This document shows positions 20,479-29,483 of a stretch of 64,000 nucleotides of DNA, piece after piece. Made by a program: the position numbers and the translations under genes. Below the pieces are notes generated by a model. That model did no database searches. It was not told where the DNA came from and saw nothing but the letters and a program-made list of their open reading frames with translations. Every line of letters begins with the position of its first letter. The first letter of the stretch is position 1. This DNA is from Symbiodinium natans (lineage: Eukaryota > Sar > Dinophyceae > Suessiales > Symbiodiniaceae): NCBI GenBank assembly GCA_905221605.1, contig CAJNDS010000946.1, positions 358,077 through 422,076 on the forward strand, written 5' to 3'.

Positions 20479-21203
20479 GGGCGGGAATTTGCTAGGGCGA
20501 AAGGACCCTTGAGTGGCTGCACAAATGGCACAACCTCAGGCGCACTCCCCCCTTTTTGGCCACAAAGTAGAGGAAGAAGTCGGGCAGCAAAGGGCGCGAT
20601 CACAACCTGCAAGCAACGTGAAAGCAAGAATATCTGCATGCACCACAAAAGTCTGAGCCAAGGGCGCAAAAACTCAAGTCCCGCTCTCTCACCAAGAGAG
20701 ATGGACCTAGGTGCCGAAAAGTGGCTCTAGGAGCAACAGAGCAAGTGCCAAGATCACCAAGATCCCGACAAACGAGCGAGGAGAAGTCACCCGGTGACCT
20801 GGCGCCATCGTAAGACACCAAGTCTACGATGCAGCACCCAGAGAGGCCCGGCCTCACGCTCCCAGTGCTCGAGCAAGCACCTGAGAAGACACTCCAGTCG
20901 CAGTCGCCCAGCGACAGCAGTAGAATCAGTAGAATTGACACTCAGCAGCAGGCCTGCGCAACTCAAGCAGTAGGCACCCCAGGTCCCTCTACGATCCCTC
21001 TTGCAAGCCAGAGCAGTGCAGCGAATTGCTCAGCACTAGGAGAGGAAGCTGCTCCCACAAACTTCCCAGAAGCTCAGCACAAAAGACTAGCAACAGTGCA
21101 GCTCGGTCAATGTTCGGCTCTCTCCGGAAAGGTAGGGTTTCGCATGAAAAAGCTGCGAAATTCAAAGTATGGGCCAGAAGATGCGGCGCAAAGCATCTGA
21201 CGG
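20479..21203. other. DIRS1 internal spacer without a clear gene
   Basis: Minus-strand frames at 20600-20941 and 20034-20669 are open but serine/cysteine-rich or overlap the RT frame. I see no convincing protein. A gag frame with breaks could be hidden here. Confidence 0.4.
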
Positions 21204-21815
21204 CTAGGAAGACCTCTCCAGATCTCGTAACCGGCGGAGCACATTGCGGCGTGGACTACGGCTTGATTGTACAGTGCCAACCACCTCTTCCAGGGCTGAC
21301 AGGCGCTCTTCTAGAGCACGCAAAATGGTCATCACTTCCTCAGAGCATGGCAGCTGCGGCACCGGAGTCGTCGGTGCAGACCCGCATATAGGACCCGGCG
21401 TGGGCGGAGCCCAAACAACAGAATCTGGAGGCATTTGCACAAAGGCCTGGAGGGAGGACACAGTTGGGGCCGCGAAGCAAGATTGGCGACGGGCTTGCAG
21501 GCAGACACGGCACAAGTGCTGCAGTTCAGCAACTGTAGCATGCTGGAGCAATGCGGCAGATAAAGGTATCATGTCAGAAAGCAGACTCTGCAAGTATGGC
21601 AAGGAGATGTCCAAGGATGTCAATGGTGCCGCATCAGACGTCGGAGCAGAGGGATGCTCAGCCCACAATGCAACTTCTGCCTCAATGCCGTCAGGGTCCG
21701 GTGCATCGCTATCAGTATACGGACCGCTGGAAGGGCCGGTGGGATCTTTAACCGCCTGGATGCACCCGCAGAGCAAACAGACCAGGAGGCCGAGGATACG
21801 GAGCACCACAGGCAT
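21204..21815 (-). CDS. DIRS1 first ORF, putative gag-position protein
   Basis: 203 residues beginning MPVVLRILGLLVCLLCGC, a hydrophobic, signal-like start. An acidic middle follows, then a Cys-containing helical part (LQHLCRVCLQARRQ) and a C-terminal probable coiled coil (ILRALEERLSALEEVV) ending in Arg/Ser. It stands where gag lies in related elements, upstream of RT on the same strand. It has no zinc knuckle of usual form. Function unknown; the position suggests a structural protein. Confidence 0.4.
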   Translation of the reverse strand: MPVVLRILGLLVCLLCGCIQAVKDPTGPSSGPYTDSDAPDPDGIEAEVALWAEHPSAPTSDAAPLTSLDISLPYLQSLLSDMIPLSAALLQHATVAELQHLCRVCLQARRQSCFAAPTVSSLQAFVQMPPDSVVWAPPTPGPICGSAPTTPVPQLPCSEEVMTILRALEERLSALEEVVGTVQSSRSPRRNVLRRLRDLERSS

Positions 21816-22100
21816 GCTTCACAGCAAAAGAAGCAAGGCCAGGAAAGAGAGCACGCCAAGACAAAAACCACAGCAGCAGGAAAGGCAGCTCGGAGCAAAC
21901 CCTGCCTTTGCACACTGTGGATGAAGCACGAGAAAGTGCCGGGCAGATGCAGCACGATGCCGCAAAGAACGGCTTTCCATCCACCGCCCAACGGGCTGGC
22001 TTGCACGCGCCCTAGTGGCAGTTCCCTTTGTCGGCCAGGCCTGTTCAGAAGCAAACCTGTTTGGGGTCTCACAAAGTTACGCAAAACAGTGGGCCCACAG

Positions 22101-22470
22101 GTGAAAAATTTTCAAGCCCCAAGCTTGAGCGACAAACATGCCACACATGTTCACAATTCACGCAACAAGCACTGTGAAGCTGTTACACATGCTGGCAAGA
22201 AAAGTACAAATCCAGAAGATGCAGGTACCAAACCTTGCTCTCTCAGACATGTACGTGAAAAACAGAAAGCTTAAAAGCCAAAGCCTACGCGGAGCATTTA
22301 GCTGGCAAAGAGACCAACCTACGCGGAGCTTTAGCTGGCTGTGAGACCAGACACAACTCATGAAAAACGAAAACAACGTTTCAAAGAGTTTCTTTTTCTA
22401 CCCCAGGTAGGAAAAAGAACAATTTGCCAATCCGAAACGATAAAGCGCTATCGCATTCGCGAAATGGCTC
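22101..22470. repeat. DIRS1 X repeat, outer copy
   Basis: 370 bp, the partner of 17610-17979. It marks the 5' end of the element on the minus strand. The host LINE sequence resumes at 22471 (GTGCCAAGC). Confidence 0.93.
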
Positions 22471-23357
22471 GTGCCAAGCATGCAGCTCAATGTGTGCTCC
22501 CGCCTGCATGATCTGGCCTTCCACGTGCTCACGCGCTGGGGCCAGGAAACTCCCGGTAATGCATATGCAGCGAAGCTGTTGCTGCAATGCCACATCAATT
22601 CTCGAGGACTGGATTGGTGACAGTAAATTTCTCTTGCTGCATCAACCGCCTGCGAGCAATTTTGCAGCATGATGTTTGACAGTTGCCTGAGTGTCCGACA
22701 AGCGTTGCTCTGGCTACTACGGTCCTCAGTTACAGCTGGTGAAGTCACATCTCGACGTCGTTGGATTTCTGCCTGTTCAGATGTCTCTTGCATTACCACT
22801 ATGTATTGGCTGTCCTTGGTGAGCACTCTAGTCAGACTGTGTGCACAAGCAGCGAGCCTACGCTTCAACGCGGGCAGCTCCCCATCTGGTTCATGTCTGC
22901 CTGGGTCCCGGTAGACGTCGACCGGCCTGAGCGGTCTGTGAGTCTCCGCCGATCCTGAAGGCAGATTGTCGGTTGCTGCATTCAATGAGCTTGTGTGGTT
23001 GTCTTGCCGTCCTGAGCACTCAACTGAACCTGACAGAAGCACACTGACCAGACGTTCCCATGACTGCAATGGAGGGGGAAGCGGAGCCCGCTGTTCCTCA
23101 TACGCGTAGGGTGCAGAATGTGGCGGCTGTGTATAACGAAGACCTTCTGGCGTTCTCCACAAGGGGCATCTAGTGGTGTTGATGGGGTCCGTTGCGACCT
23201 CGTAAAGCTGAGGCTGGGCCCTCTGCTCATCAGTAGAAGACCTTGCATCTCTCGATCCTTCAACAGACATGCAACGTCGCACTGCACCACTGCATGAAAT
23301 CCACATGAAAATCTGCAAAGCCATCCAAAGCATGCCAGCATGTATGAAAGAAACCAT
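22471..23357 (-). CDS. LINE polyprotein N-terminal segment
   Basis: The frame starts at an ATG at 23357 in the context GCCATGG, two codons after a stop, and is open to the DIRS1 border at 22471 (about 296 codons). Subtracting the 5,120-bp DIRS1 puts it exactly in phase with the frame entering at 17350, so one protein of about 4,700 residues was originally encoded, allowing for the downstream shifts. The first 30 residues are hydrophobic (MVSFIHAGMLWMALQIFMW). Later parts are polar, with possible coiled-coil text (ELPALKRRLAACAHSLTRVL). One nested hairpin (23081) lies inside. No family is recognised. Confidence 0.65.
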
Positions 23358-23472
23358 GGCTCAGTATCTGCTGGAAACGTCGATGGGCCACGGTTGAAAG
23401 AAGAACCTGTTGGGGGCCTCGAGTCACGTTCACCCCCTAGGACGAGCACACGAAAACGACTTGAGCCGGGGG
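23358..23472 (-). other. LINE 5' leader, possible relic of a spliced leader
   Basis: 115 nt between the target-site duplication and the first ATG. Read on the minus strand it begins CCCCCGGCTCAAGTCG. GGCTCAAG equals the last eight bases of the dinoflagellate spliced leader (established knowledge), placed 6-13 nt from the element's end. The match is short. Confidence 0.45.
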
Positions 23473-23487
23473 CTTGACGGGTGATCT
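23473..23487. repeat. LINE target-site duplication, 5' copy
   Basis: CTTGACGGGTGATCT, identical to 3464-3478. It lies within the DIRS2 RNase H reading frame. Confidence 0.92.
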
Positions 23488-24617
23488 GCGCAGTTCGACG
23501 GGGAAGGGACGCGCGAGAACCAAGGGATGAACTCGCACCCAACTTCCAAGCCCACAAACATTTTAAGCAGATTTTTCACTATTGGGGACCTGCCCCGACA
23601 GGAAATTAAAATATCCCTAACTGCATTGTTGTCGACGAAAGCCACAACAGGTGAGTGCGCAACCCTTTTGCCCCAAAGGCGGAACGCAAGAAGCACCGCA
23701 ACAAACTCCGCCTCCATTATAATTGTGTCCTTGTTAAGCTCACCTAGGAGCTTGCGGGCATCACTGCCAAGGGCGTGAGAGAAACCAGCAACCAACACAC
23801 CCTTGTCATCAAACAGGAGACCGCCCACGCCACAAGGCAGTACGGGGTCGTCCTTCGAGTAGGATGCATCAGTGAAGACATACCAGGTTTGCTGCTTGCT
23901 AACCTGCACTAGCCGAGGACGGCCGCTTTCCAACATGTCGACTAGAGAGCTGAAAGTGTCGATGCACTCAGCCGGCAGATCGGGAGGGGCACAACCGTGG
24001 GCATACTCCGAGAGCTGTTGCAAGCAAAATTTGCTCTGGCGTCCAAACAGCTGTCCACTTGCAAACTGAAGTTTGCCTCTCAGCTTGAGAGCTTGAGGCA
24101 CACTCATACGCCGGTCCTTCTGGGCCTGCTTCATTGCCTCAACGAGGAGCTGAACTCTCTTTTCCGTATTGCAAATAGTCACACGACCCAAGTGGGCACT
24201 CGATAGCACTATGTCAACTCCTAATGCGCAAAAGGCTTCAGCAAACGGTACATCCTTCTTTCCACCCTGGGCCAGGTCCCATCCCAACAGGGTGAAGAGC
24301 AAGGTGATTGTTTGGTGCACGTTGGCCACCTGTGTGCCTTTAGCAACCGACACGAAGTCATCAAAGTAGTGGGACCAGCAAAGGGCGAAAAAGAACGCGC
24401 CAAGATGCCATATCGTGTTAACGGTTCTCAGAAAAGTCGACACCGACTTGACTGCCCCGAAAGGGAGGGCATGTAGCTGGAACACTACTACCCTCTTCAG
24501 GTCAGGATCCCACAGTCCAATGTACGAGGCCCAGGCCCCTGTAGGGTCCAGAGCCAGCTGCCTGTAGGCACTGACCAGGTCATAGAACCTTCCCTTGAGA
24601 CTACAACCTGGCTGCAC
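23473..24617 (-). pseudogene. DIRS2 reverse transcriptase - RNase H, interrupted by the LINE
   Basis: The frame reads LKGRFYDLVSAYRQLALDP (first catalytic Asp), HALPFGAVKSVSTF, SHYFDDFVSV (paired Asp), TLLGWDLAQGG and then RNase H: VFTDASYSK, MEAEFVAV, AFVDNNAV, and Ala-Asp at the insertion point. Past 23473 the reading frame runs into the LINE; its true end is 3463-3355. At the upstream border an in-frame TGA (24618-24620) separates it from the preceding RT segment. About ten residues present in DIRS1 between DVI and LKG are missing there, so a small deletion probably made the stop. Confidence 0.88.
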
Positions 24618-25860
24618 TCACATCAAAGACAGGCACACGCCTGCGATGACGTCGACGGTCTGGGGGCGCACAGTCTCCAATGTCTCGACGGAGCTATTGA
24701 TTCCTGACCCTGAGAAGTCGTCAATCAACCTGACTTTCCCATCCTGCTCGATCCCGAACCTTCGAGATACGATGGCGTCAGGTGGTAGCTGGTCCACTTC
24801 GATGGGACCTGACAACCAGCCCCTATCGCGCTCCTCGAGGGTTTTCGTTTGGACCTCGCGATCGAGGGACTCCCCCCGGGACTTGATAGTGGACAACAGG
24901 GCTGCCCTAGAGGTGGGGGCATCTCTTTTGAGTTGGTCGACCGTGACTGTCGCCGGCTTGAACTTCGGGGCAAACACACCTGTATCAGGCACCGGGCCTC
25001 CCAGGTTAGTACCTGAGATCACTTCATCGAAGATGGAAACATCGTCATAGGAAGCCTCAATCATCATTGCCTTCCACAAGAGGAGACGCTTGGGCTTAAG
25101 GATCGTCGAGACCTGTTTGTGCATAGATGCCTTCAGTGCATCTTCCTCGCTTCTGAGGTCTTGTGCAAGTTTGAGCCACTTTGCAAACTGGCGCGCCCTC
25201 AACCCGCACAGCTCCGACTCTGTCACCGAGGCATGGGTGCACACCGCATCTTTGAGAACCTGCGGCAAGGCGACCTCGAGAGTTCTGGGATGGCCAGCCT
25301 TAACTGCCTCACGGACAAACTGTTCCGGGGAAAAGGGAATACCCCAAACAAGCTCGTTCCAGAGCTCAGAACCAGCACCACAACCCTTGCCCCCGGAGCC
25401 AACACTCGAACTCCCCTGCTTAACCGGGACAATTTGCAGTAGTTGGGCCTCGGCTGGCACCGAGCGCTCGGGGCAGACGGCCACGTGTGGCAGTGGCCAC
25501 GGGTCCTTAAGGCGGGCACGCAGGGGGACGGGACAGGAGACATGAGGGGGGATTCGTACCCGCAAAATGCGAGCATGTTCGGGCACACGGGGCCCCGTCA
25601 CAGAGGCCTTCGGCTGACTGCCGACCTGGCCACGGACAAGCGACAGCTGGAGTCCTGTAGGCGAGAGCGGCCGGGGCGGGCAAGCCTGAAAGAAAGCCTG
25701 GGCGAGAGCACGGGCCAGTGGCAGCGGATACGCAGCTTCCAACGAAGTAGAAAATCCGTTAGGCGCTTCCGGCGCCACCCCCCACGGCAAGTGACGTTGG
25801 GCGCAGGAGTGCCCGAGTATACGCAATAGCCGTCCACTTGGGACGACGGCTGCCATATGC
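24618..25860 (-). CDS. DIRS2 pol N-terminal part (pre-RT and start of RT)
   Basis: The frame is open from 26135 to the TGA at 24618; coding-like text begins near 25860 (SGRLLRILGHSCAQRHLPWGV). It shares with DIRS1 the same pre-RT order: a region with CGLRARQFAKWLKLAQDL, LKPKRLLLWKAMMIEA, then GPIEVDQLPPDAIVSRRFGI and KVRLIDDFSGSGINSS. It overlaps the end of the methyltransferase-like frame. The two were probably one protein, as KWTAIA passes into LRILGHSC...HLPWG after a single frameshift near 25810. Confidence 0.75.
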
Positions 25861-27225
25861 GCAACTTTGGAATGCAGTGAACTGAAAGAGGTGCGCGATT
25901 CGTGCAAACATGGAAGTGCGCCAGTAGAAGCTTTGCCTGGGGTTCTCCACACCGATGACAAGGGCGCGGGAAGCAGCTTCAAGGACCAGGTCGGACACAC
26001 AGTCATAAAGCTGATTTGCCAAGGTGACCCGGGCCTGCCCACCCAGCTGCGGCAACCCGTTCGGAAACTTTTCCGAGCGGAGAGGAGGGGGTCCAGGAAC
26101 CCCTTTAATTTCTCTCGCTCGGCTGGCAGTCCCACACGGTGGAGCGAACCAAATACCCACGCAGTTGGGCATGGCTAGCCAACGTCGAACCAACTCGACG
26201 TCTTCTGCAGTACACAAGTCGACAAGATGAACATGACAGGCGGCGCCGGGCACGCGCTTATGGTCGACAGCGACGGCATCAAACCCAAGTTGCTTGAGGC
26301 AGGCTGAGAGCCTGGACATGCCGGAAAAGACCTCAATAATGAACGGGGGTCTGGAGGACGTCTCACTGGCAGACGGAGCGGGCACCTGCGTAGGCTCCAG
26401 CGCGGTGCTCATGACTGTTGGAACGTCCGACAGTGCTGGAAGGAAGTCCGGTGGCAGGGGAAAGCCAAGCTCAAGGAGGGCTTGGGGGACCTCAAGCTTG
26501 ACTGAGGGCATATGAGGCAGCGCATATGCTACCAGGACTACGCGACGGCCTTGCCAGGGTTCAGTCATATGCCAGTGGTCCTTGGCAGGCAGCTCGAGAC
26601 AGCCATTCTCGAAATTTAGCACACGTCCCTGGACCGGAGAGCCTTGGACAGGTCGAACGTCTTGCCCGGGGCCTTCACACCACACACCGCCCCCAGAGAA
26701 GTCGGAGAGCTTGAACACAAGATTGGGGGTCGGCCCGTTGTGGGAATCGCGATGAGGCTCAGTGGGGATGTCACAAAATATGGCCAGAGAAGTGAAAACC
26801 GCAGCCGGCCGGCGTTGCCGAACGAACGCACAGAGGACCTGCGCGACCTTTGGGAAGCGAGAAACATTGGCCCGAAGGCCCAGCACACCCCCTCTCCGGT
26901 ACATACCAGTGAAGAACGAGCTGCCTGAAGCAGCCTTGTGGGGAGCCTCGTGCGGAAGAAGCTCCCACAGGGAGAGCACAGAATGAGATCCAATGAGTTG
27001 GCCCTGCAAAAGTTGCTCAGCAAGTTCTTCAGGGTCATTGAAAGCAGCACATGAATTCAGCTGGGAGGTTGGCTCAGGAGCGAGGGAAACTGGGGGCTCA
27101 GCCGTAACATTGTGCACAGATTGACTGACCACAACGGGAGCCTCAGATCCAGTTTCCCCAGGTGGCGGAACGGCTGTCAACACGGGTTCTTCCGAAGTTG
27201 AGCCAGCAAGCCCCGCCTCCAGCAC
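25800..27225 (-). CDS. DIRS2 oxygenase-like and DNA-methyltransferase-like polyprotein segment
   Basis: No ATG stands at the start; the frame follows an in-frame TGA after gag. First comes a region resembling a 2-oxoglutarate/Fe(II) oxygenase: EPHRDSHN (HxD, about 26740-26770), GGGVWCEG, then HMTEPWQGRRVVLVAY (His...Arg, about 26530-26575). Next is a class I methyltransferase with cytosine-C5 signs: EVFSGMSRLSACL (motif I, about 26305-26350), VDH, FAPPCGT (PC motif, about 26135-26155) and VENPRQSFYW (ENP where ENV is usual, about 25935). Cytosine methyltransferases captured by dinoflagellate retrotransposons are known from the literature. The oxygenase call is weaker. Confidence 0.7.
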
Positions 27226-27231
27226 TGACTG

Positions 27232-27777
27232 TCACTCCTTGTGATCCCGGATGGGGTGCGGTTGGAAACACTTGCAACACAGGTGCTTGCGGGGGCACGT
27301 GGCGGTGGAACACTTGCACTTGTCCCCATGCAGATTGTAATCGAAACATAAGGGCTCACCCGTAGGAGCATTGGCCACACCACCTTTCTGGAGGATCTCT
27401 TTTGGGACGCGAGCGGTGAGGGAATACTTGCCTTTGCCTTTGCCACCCCCCTTGGGGCCACCCTTGATCTTTTTGTCTCCAGGCTCGAGCTTTCGCTTGA
27501 GCTCACGGCGCTCTTTGTTCCCATTGCCTTGCTTTTGTGGAAGCGGCATCAAGGCCATTGAGACATGGTAGCTTTCAAGTGCCGAGATTAACGCATCATC
27601 CATCGGGAAGCTTCCGTCTGTGGCTGCGCCCAGTTCAATCAGGCGGACAAACACTTGTCGATCGGCTTCCACCAACTGTGCAACAGAGCAACGCGCAAAA
27701 CCCGGAGGAGGCTCCCTGTGAAGATTGCTGTCGGCATGGGCACCCAAGCCACAAAGATGCCATCTGAGCCTTGGCAC
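27232..27777 (-). CDS. DIRS2 gag C-terminal part with Cys/His finger
   Basis: This segment ends with a basic linker (GGPKGGGKGKGKYSL) and a Cys/His cluster CFDYN...CKCSTATCPRKHLCCKCF...HPIRDH, of the type seen at the end of gag in these elements. It would package RNA. The frame ends AAG-GAG-TGA-CAG at about 27229-27243. Translation past that TGA leads straight into the oxygenase/methyltransferase frame in the same phase, so readthrough is possible. Confidence 0.65.
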   Translation of the reverse strand: MPRLRWHLCGLGAHADSNLHREPPPGFARCSVAQLVEADRQVFVRLIELGAATDGSFPMDDALISALESYHVSMALMPLPQKQGNGNKERRELKRKLEPGDKKIKGGPKGGGKGKGKYSLTARVPKEILQKGGVANAPTGEPLCFDYNLHGDKCKCSTATCPRKHLCCKCFQPHPIRDHKE

Positions 27778-28471
27778 AGACTTCAGCCAAGCGCGGCCCC
27801 CGCCCCATCACCGTCTCAAGTTCAGCAGCTCTCAACGCGAACCCTTCGTCGTCTGACGATCCTGCGACCCTCACTCCAGCGTGCAAAAGAGCAAAGGCCA
27901 GGCTCATGGCCGATGTCCTGGCAAGGTCGCGGCTCGCAGGAGAATCGTCGAGCAAGTGTACCGAGATCCTCGGACCGGTTTTGGCAACACTGCAAACGCT
28001 CTTAAGGCTGCAAAAGCACGCAATCCCTTCGTGTCGAGAGATGAGGTCAGTTCCTTGAAACTCTAAGGGATCGACAGGATCGGCCTCAAAGAGGATACAA
28101 TTCGTTTGTGCCTCAGGAGCCGATGCACGAGGTGCAGGCGGATTTAGCATTCATGCAAGATTTGGTCCAAAACCCTATCGGGAATCGGTTGAAGAGCGCA
28201 GTGGCACCTGCTGTTACCCGACAGAACAGCTCAAATCAACAATCGGGTTCACACGGCTACAGGAGCAACGCCCAACGAAGCTTACAGCAACCCTGGCAAA
28301 GCAGACGAAGCGTGGAACAACATGGAAAGCCGCGCTAAAGAAACTGCTGAGCCCTGAGCCATCATCGAGGTCAAGGATCGCGTCAAGATCAGGTTGAGAC
28401 CTCAACTCGATCACATCACAGGGCGTGCCCAGCTCCTGGAGCAACGCGTACCACTCGGCAGCTGAAGCCAT
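27778..28471 (-). pseudogene. DIRS2 gag N-terminal part, broken
   Basis: A likely start at 28471 (MASAAEWYALLQELGTPCDV) opens an acidic N-terminus (LDAILDLDDGSGLSSFF) that runs out of protein-like text near 28300. Another in-phase piece at 27635-28150 contains SLAFALLHAGVRVAGSSDD. At least one frameshift is needed to reach 27777. No family match is seen beyond position and orientation. Confidence 0.45.
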
Positions 28472-29088
28472 GCTTGCTCGAGACGCTCAGACGCTTGCTC
28501 GAGACACAATCCGCAGCATGACCGTGTGTCTGGGACTCTAGACGACTGCACGACACTGGCACTGCAAGCGACTACCTGTGAAAACCCCCTGCGCTACACG
28601 TTAAGAGGCCCCCGCCTGAGAAGATGTTGTTGGTGGAGAACGGACCTGAGCGACAAGGCGGGCCCGGTTCCCGGCAAGGGTTGGGAAGGGCGTGGGCTCA
28701 GGGCACTGCCTTGCTGCCTCGGAACCCGCAACCTCGAAGCCTTGCACAACGGTCCAAACCTAGCTGCCTCGGAGCCCCAACCCGCGCCTGGAACAGACCC
28801 TGATATCTGGAGCCCGGCCCGCGGCGACGAGGATGTCGACGAGGGCCTGGTTGCGAGAAAGGGCCCAGGGTTCCCGGACAAGTGGGGAATGCAGGGCGCT
28901 TTACGGTTCTGCAGGCGGCTCCCTTGCTGAAACCCGCCGCAGCGACAGAGTGAGGCGCACGCTTTCCAGCCAGGCTCCACGAGCACTTCCTATGTGACGC
29001 CGTGTTGTGTCGGCTGCACCTTCTGTGTGTTCTTTGCCTGCTCTGTGCCCGCTGTGCCTTGACGGGCGCGGCGCGGGGTCGCAAAACA
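28472..29088. other. Region without recognisable genes
   Basis: Open frames on both strands are short or arginine/proline-rich. I found no split-direct-repeat partner for DIRS2 here. The left end of DIRS2 should lie in or near this stretch but is not visible. Confidence 0.4.
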
Positions 29089-29092
29089 TCAA

Positions 29093-29480
29093 ACAGCATG
29101 CCATGCAAAATAACTGACATGAAAACCGCGCCCATGCAAAAATCAGAGCACCCCTCGACCCCAGCCATTTTAAGGGTCTATGACCCCTCGATAAAACAAT
29201 GCCACCGGGCCACCAAGGAGTGTTTTAATCCGTTTTGGGGTTTAGGGGCAAAAGAGGGGGTTTTAAGGTTTAGGGTTTTTTTCAGCAACTGTACGCGGAG
29301 CATGTCCAAATATCAAGAAAATCAAGCAACCCGAGCGAAATCATGCCGTCCATGTAAAACGTCCCCTAGCCATTTTAAGGGTTTCTGACCCCCATATAAA
29401 ACAACGCCACGGGACCACGAAGGAGTTTTTTATACCGCTTGGGGGCTTAGGGGCAAAAGCACACCCAACTGTACACGGAG
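29093..29480. repeat. Diverged tandem duplication of about 180 bp
   Basis: Two copies, about 29110-29300 and 29345-29480, share CAGCCATTTTAAGGG / CTAGCCATTTTAAGGG, a TAAAACAA.GCCAC.GG.CCA..AAGGAG core, GGGGTTTAGGGGCAAAAG / GGGGCTTAGGGGCAAAAG, and AACTGTACGCGGAGC / AACTGTACACGGAGC. Confidence 0.7.
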
Positions 29481-29483
29481 CTC

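Larger units (their letters stand above)
17351..22470 (-). mobile_element. DIRS1: split-direct-repeat (Ngaro/DIRS-like) retroelement inserted in the LINE
   Basis: Read on the minus strand the order is X1 (22470-22101), coding region, Y1 (18207-17980), X2 (17979-17610), Y2 (17577-17351). X copies are 370 bp, Y copies 227-228 bp, and X2 and Y1 abut exactly. This is the A1-ORFs-B1A2B2 arrangement described for Ngaro/PAT-type tyrosine-recombinase retrotransposons. The element carries an RT-RNase H ORF but no recombinase. Its length is 5,120 bp and no target-site duplication is seen. Removing it restores the LINE frame in phase (22471 joined to 17350). Confidence 0.9.
3913..23091. repeat. Dispersed nested-hairpin elements (19 copies, LINE only)
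   Basis: The core is an 11-mer GYGGAGNCCRC, self-complementary with a 3-nt loop. The copies start at 3913, 5068, 5460, 6384, 8603, 10923, 11680, 12649, 13008, 13782, 14594, 14804, 15308, 15641, 16013, 16399, 16772, 17117 (GTGGAAACCAC) and 23081. Most cores are enclosed, after 0-2 nt on one side and 2-3 nt on the other, by a second stem of different sequence, such as GGTGAAG/CTTCACC at 11672-11700, CAGGAC/GTCCTG at 10917-10941 and CTGGG/CCCAG at 15302-15326. None lies in DIRS1 or in the EEP or RT core. All but the 3913 copy are read through in the coding frame. Confidence 0.85.
3479..23472 (-). mobile_element. Giant LINE-type non-LTR retrotransposon (about 14.9 kb without the nested DIRS1)
   Basis: The element lies on the minus strand. 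Its 3' end is a run of 10-11 T on the plus strand, and a 15-bp target-site duplication flanks it. The span is 19,994 bp; subtracting the nested 5,120-bp DIRS1 leaves 14,874 bp. It has a leader of about 115 nt, one nearly continuous coding region (23357 to 3938, about 14.3 kb) and a 3' UTR of about 460 nt. Domains in order are: unknown N-terminus, Cys-rich knuckles, Tpt1-like RNA phosphotransferase, two copies of an unknown domain, EEP endonuclease, reverse transcriptase, several C2H2 fingers, a helical middle domain and a USP-like protease. Intact site duplications and few frame breaks suggest a fairly recent insertion. Confidence 0.92.

Noticed and set aside
27635-28150. Independent 171-codon gene
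   Set aside because: Part of it overlaps the gag frame and only its middle is protein-like; treated as a broken gag piece.
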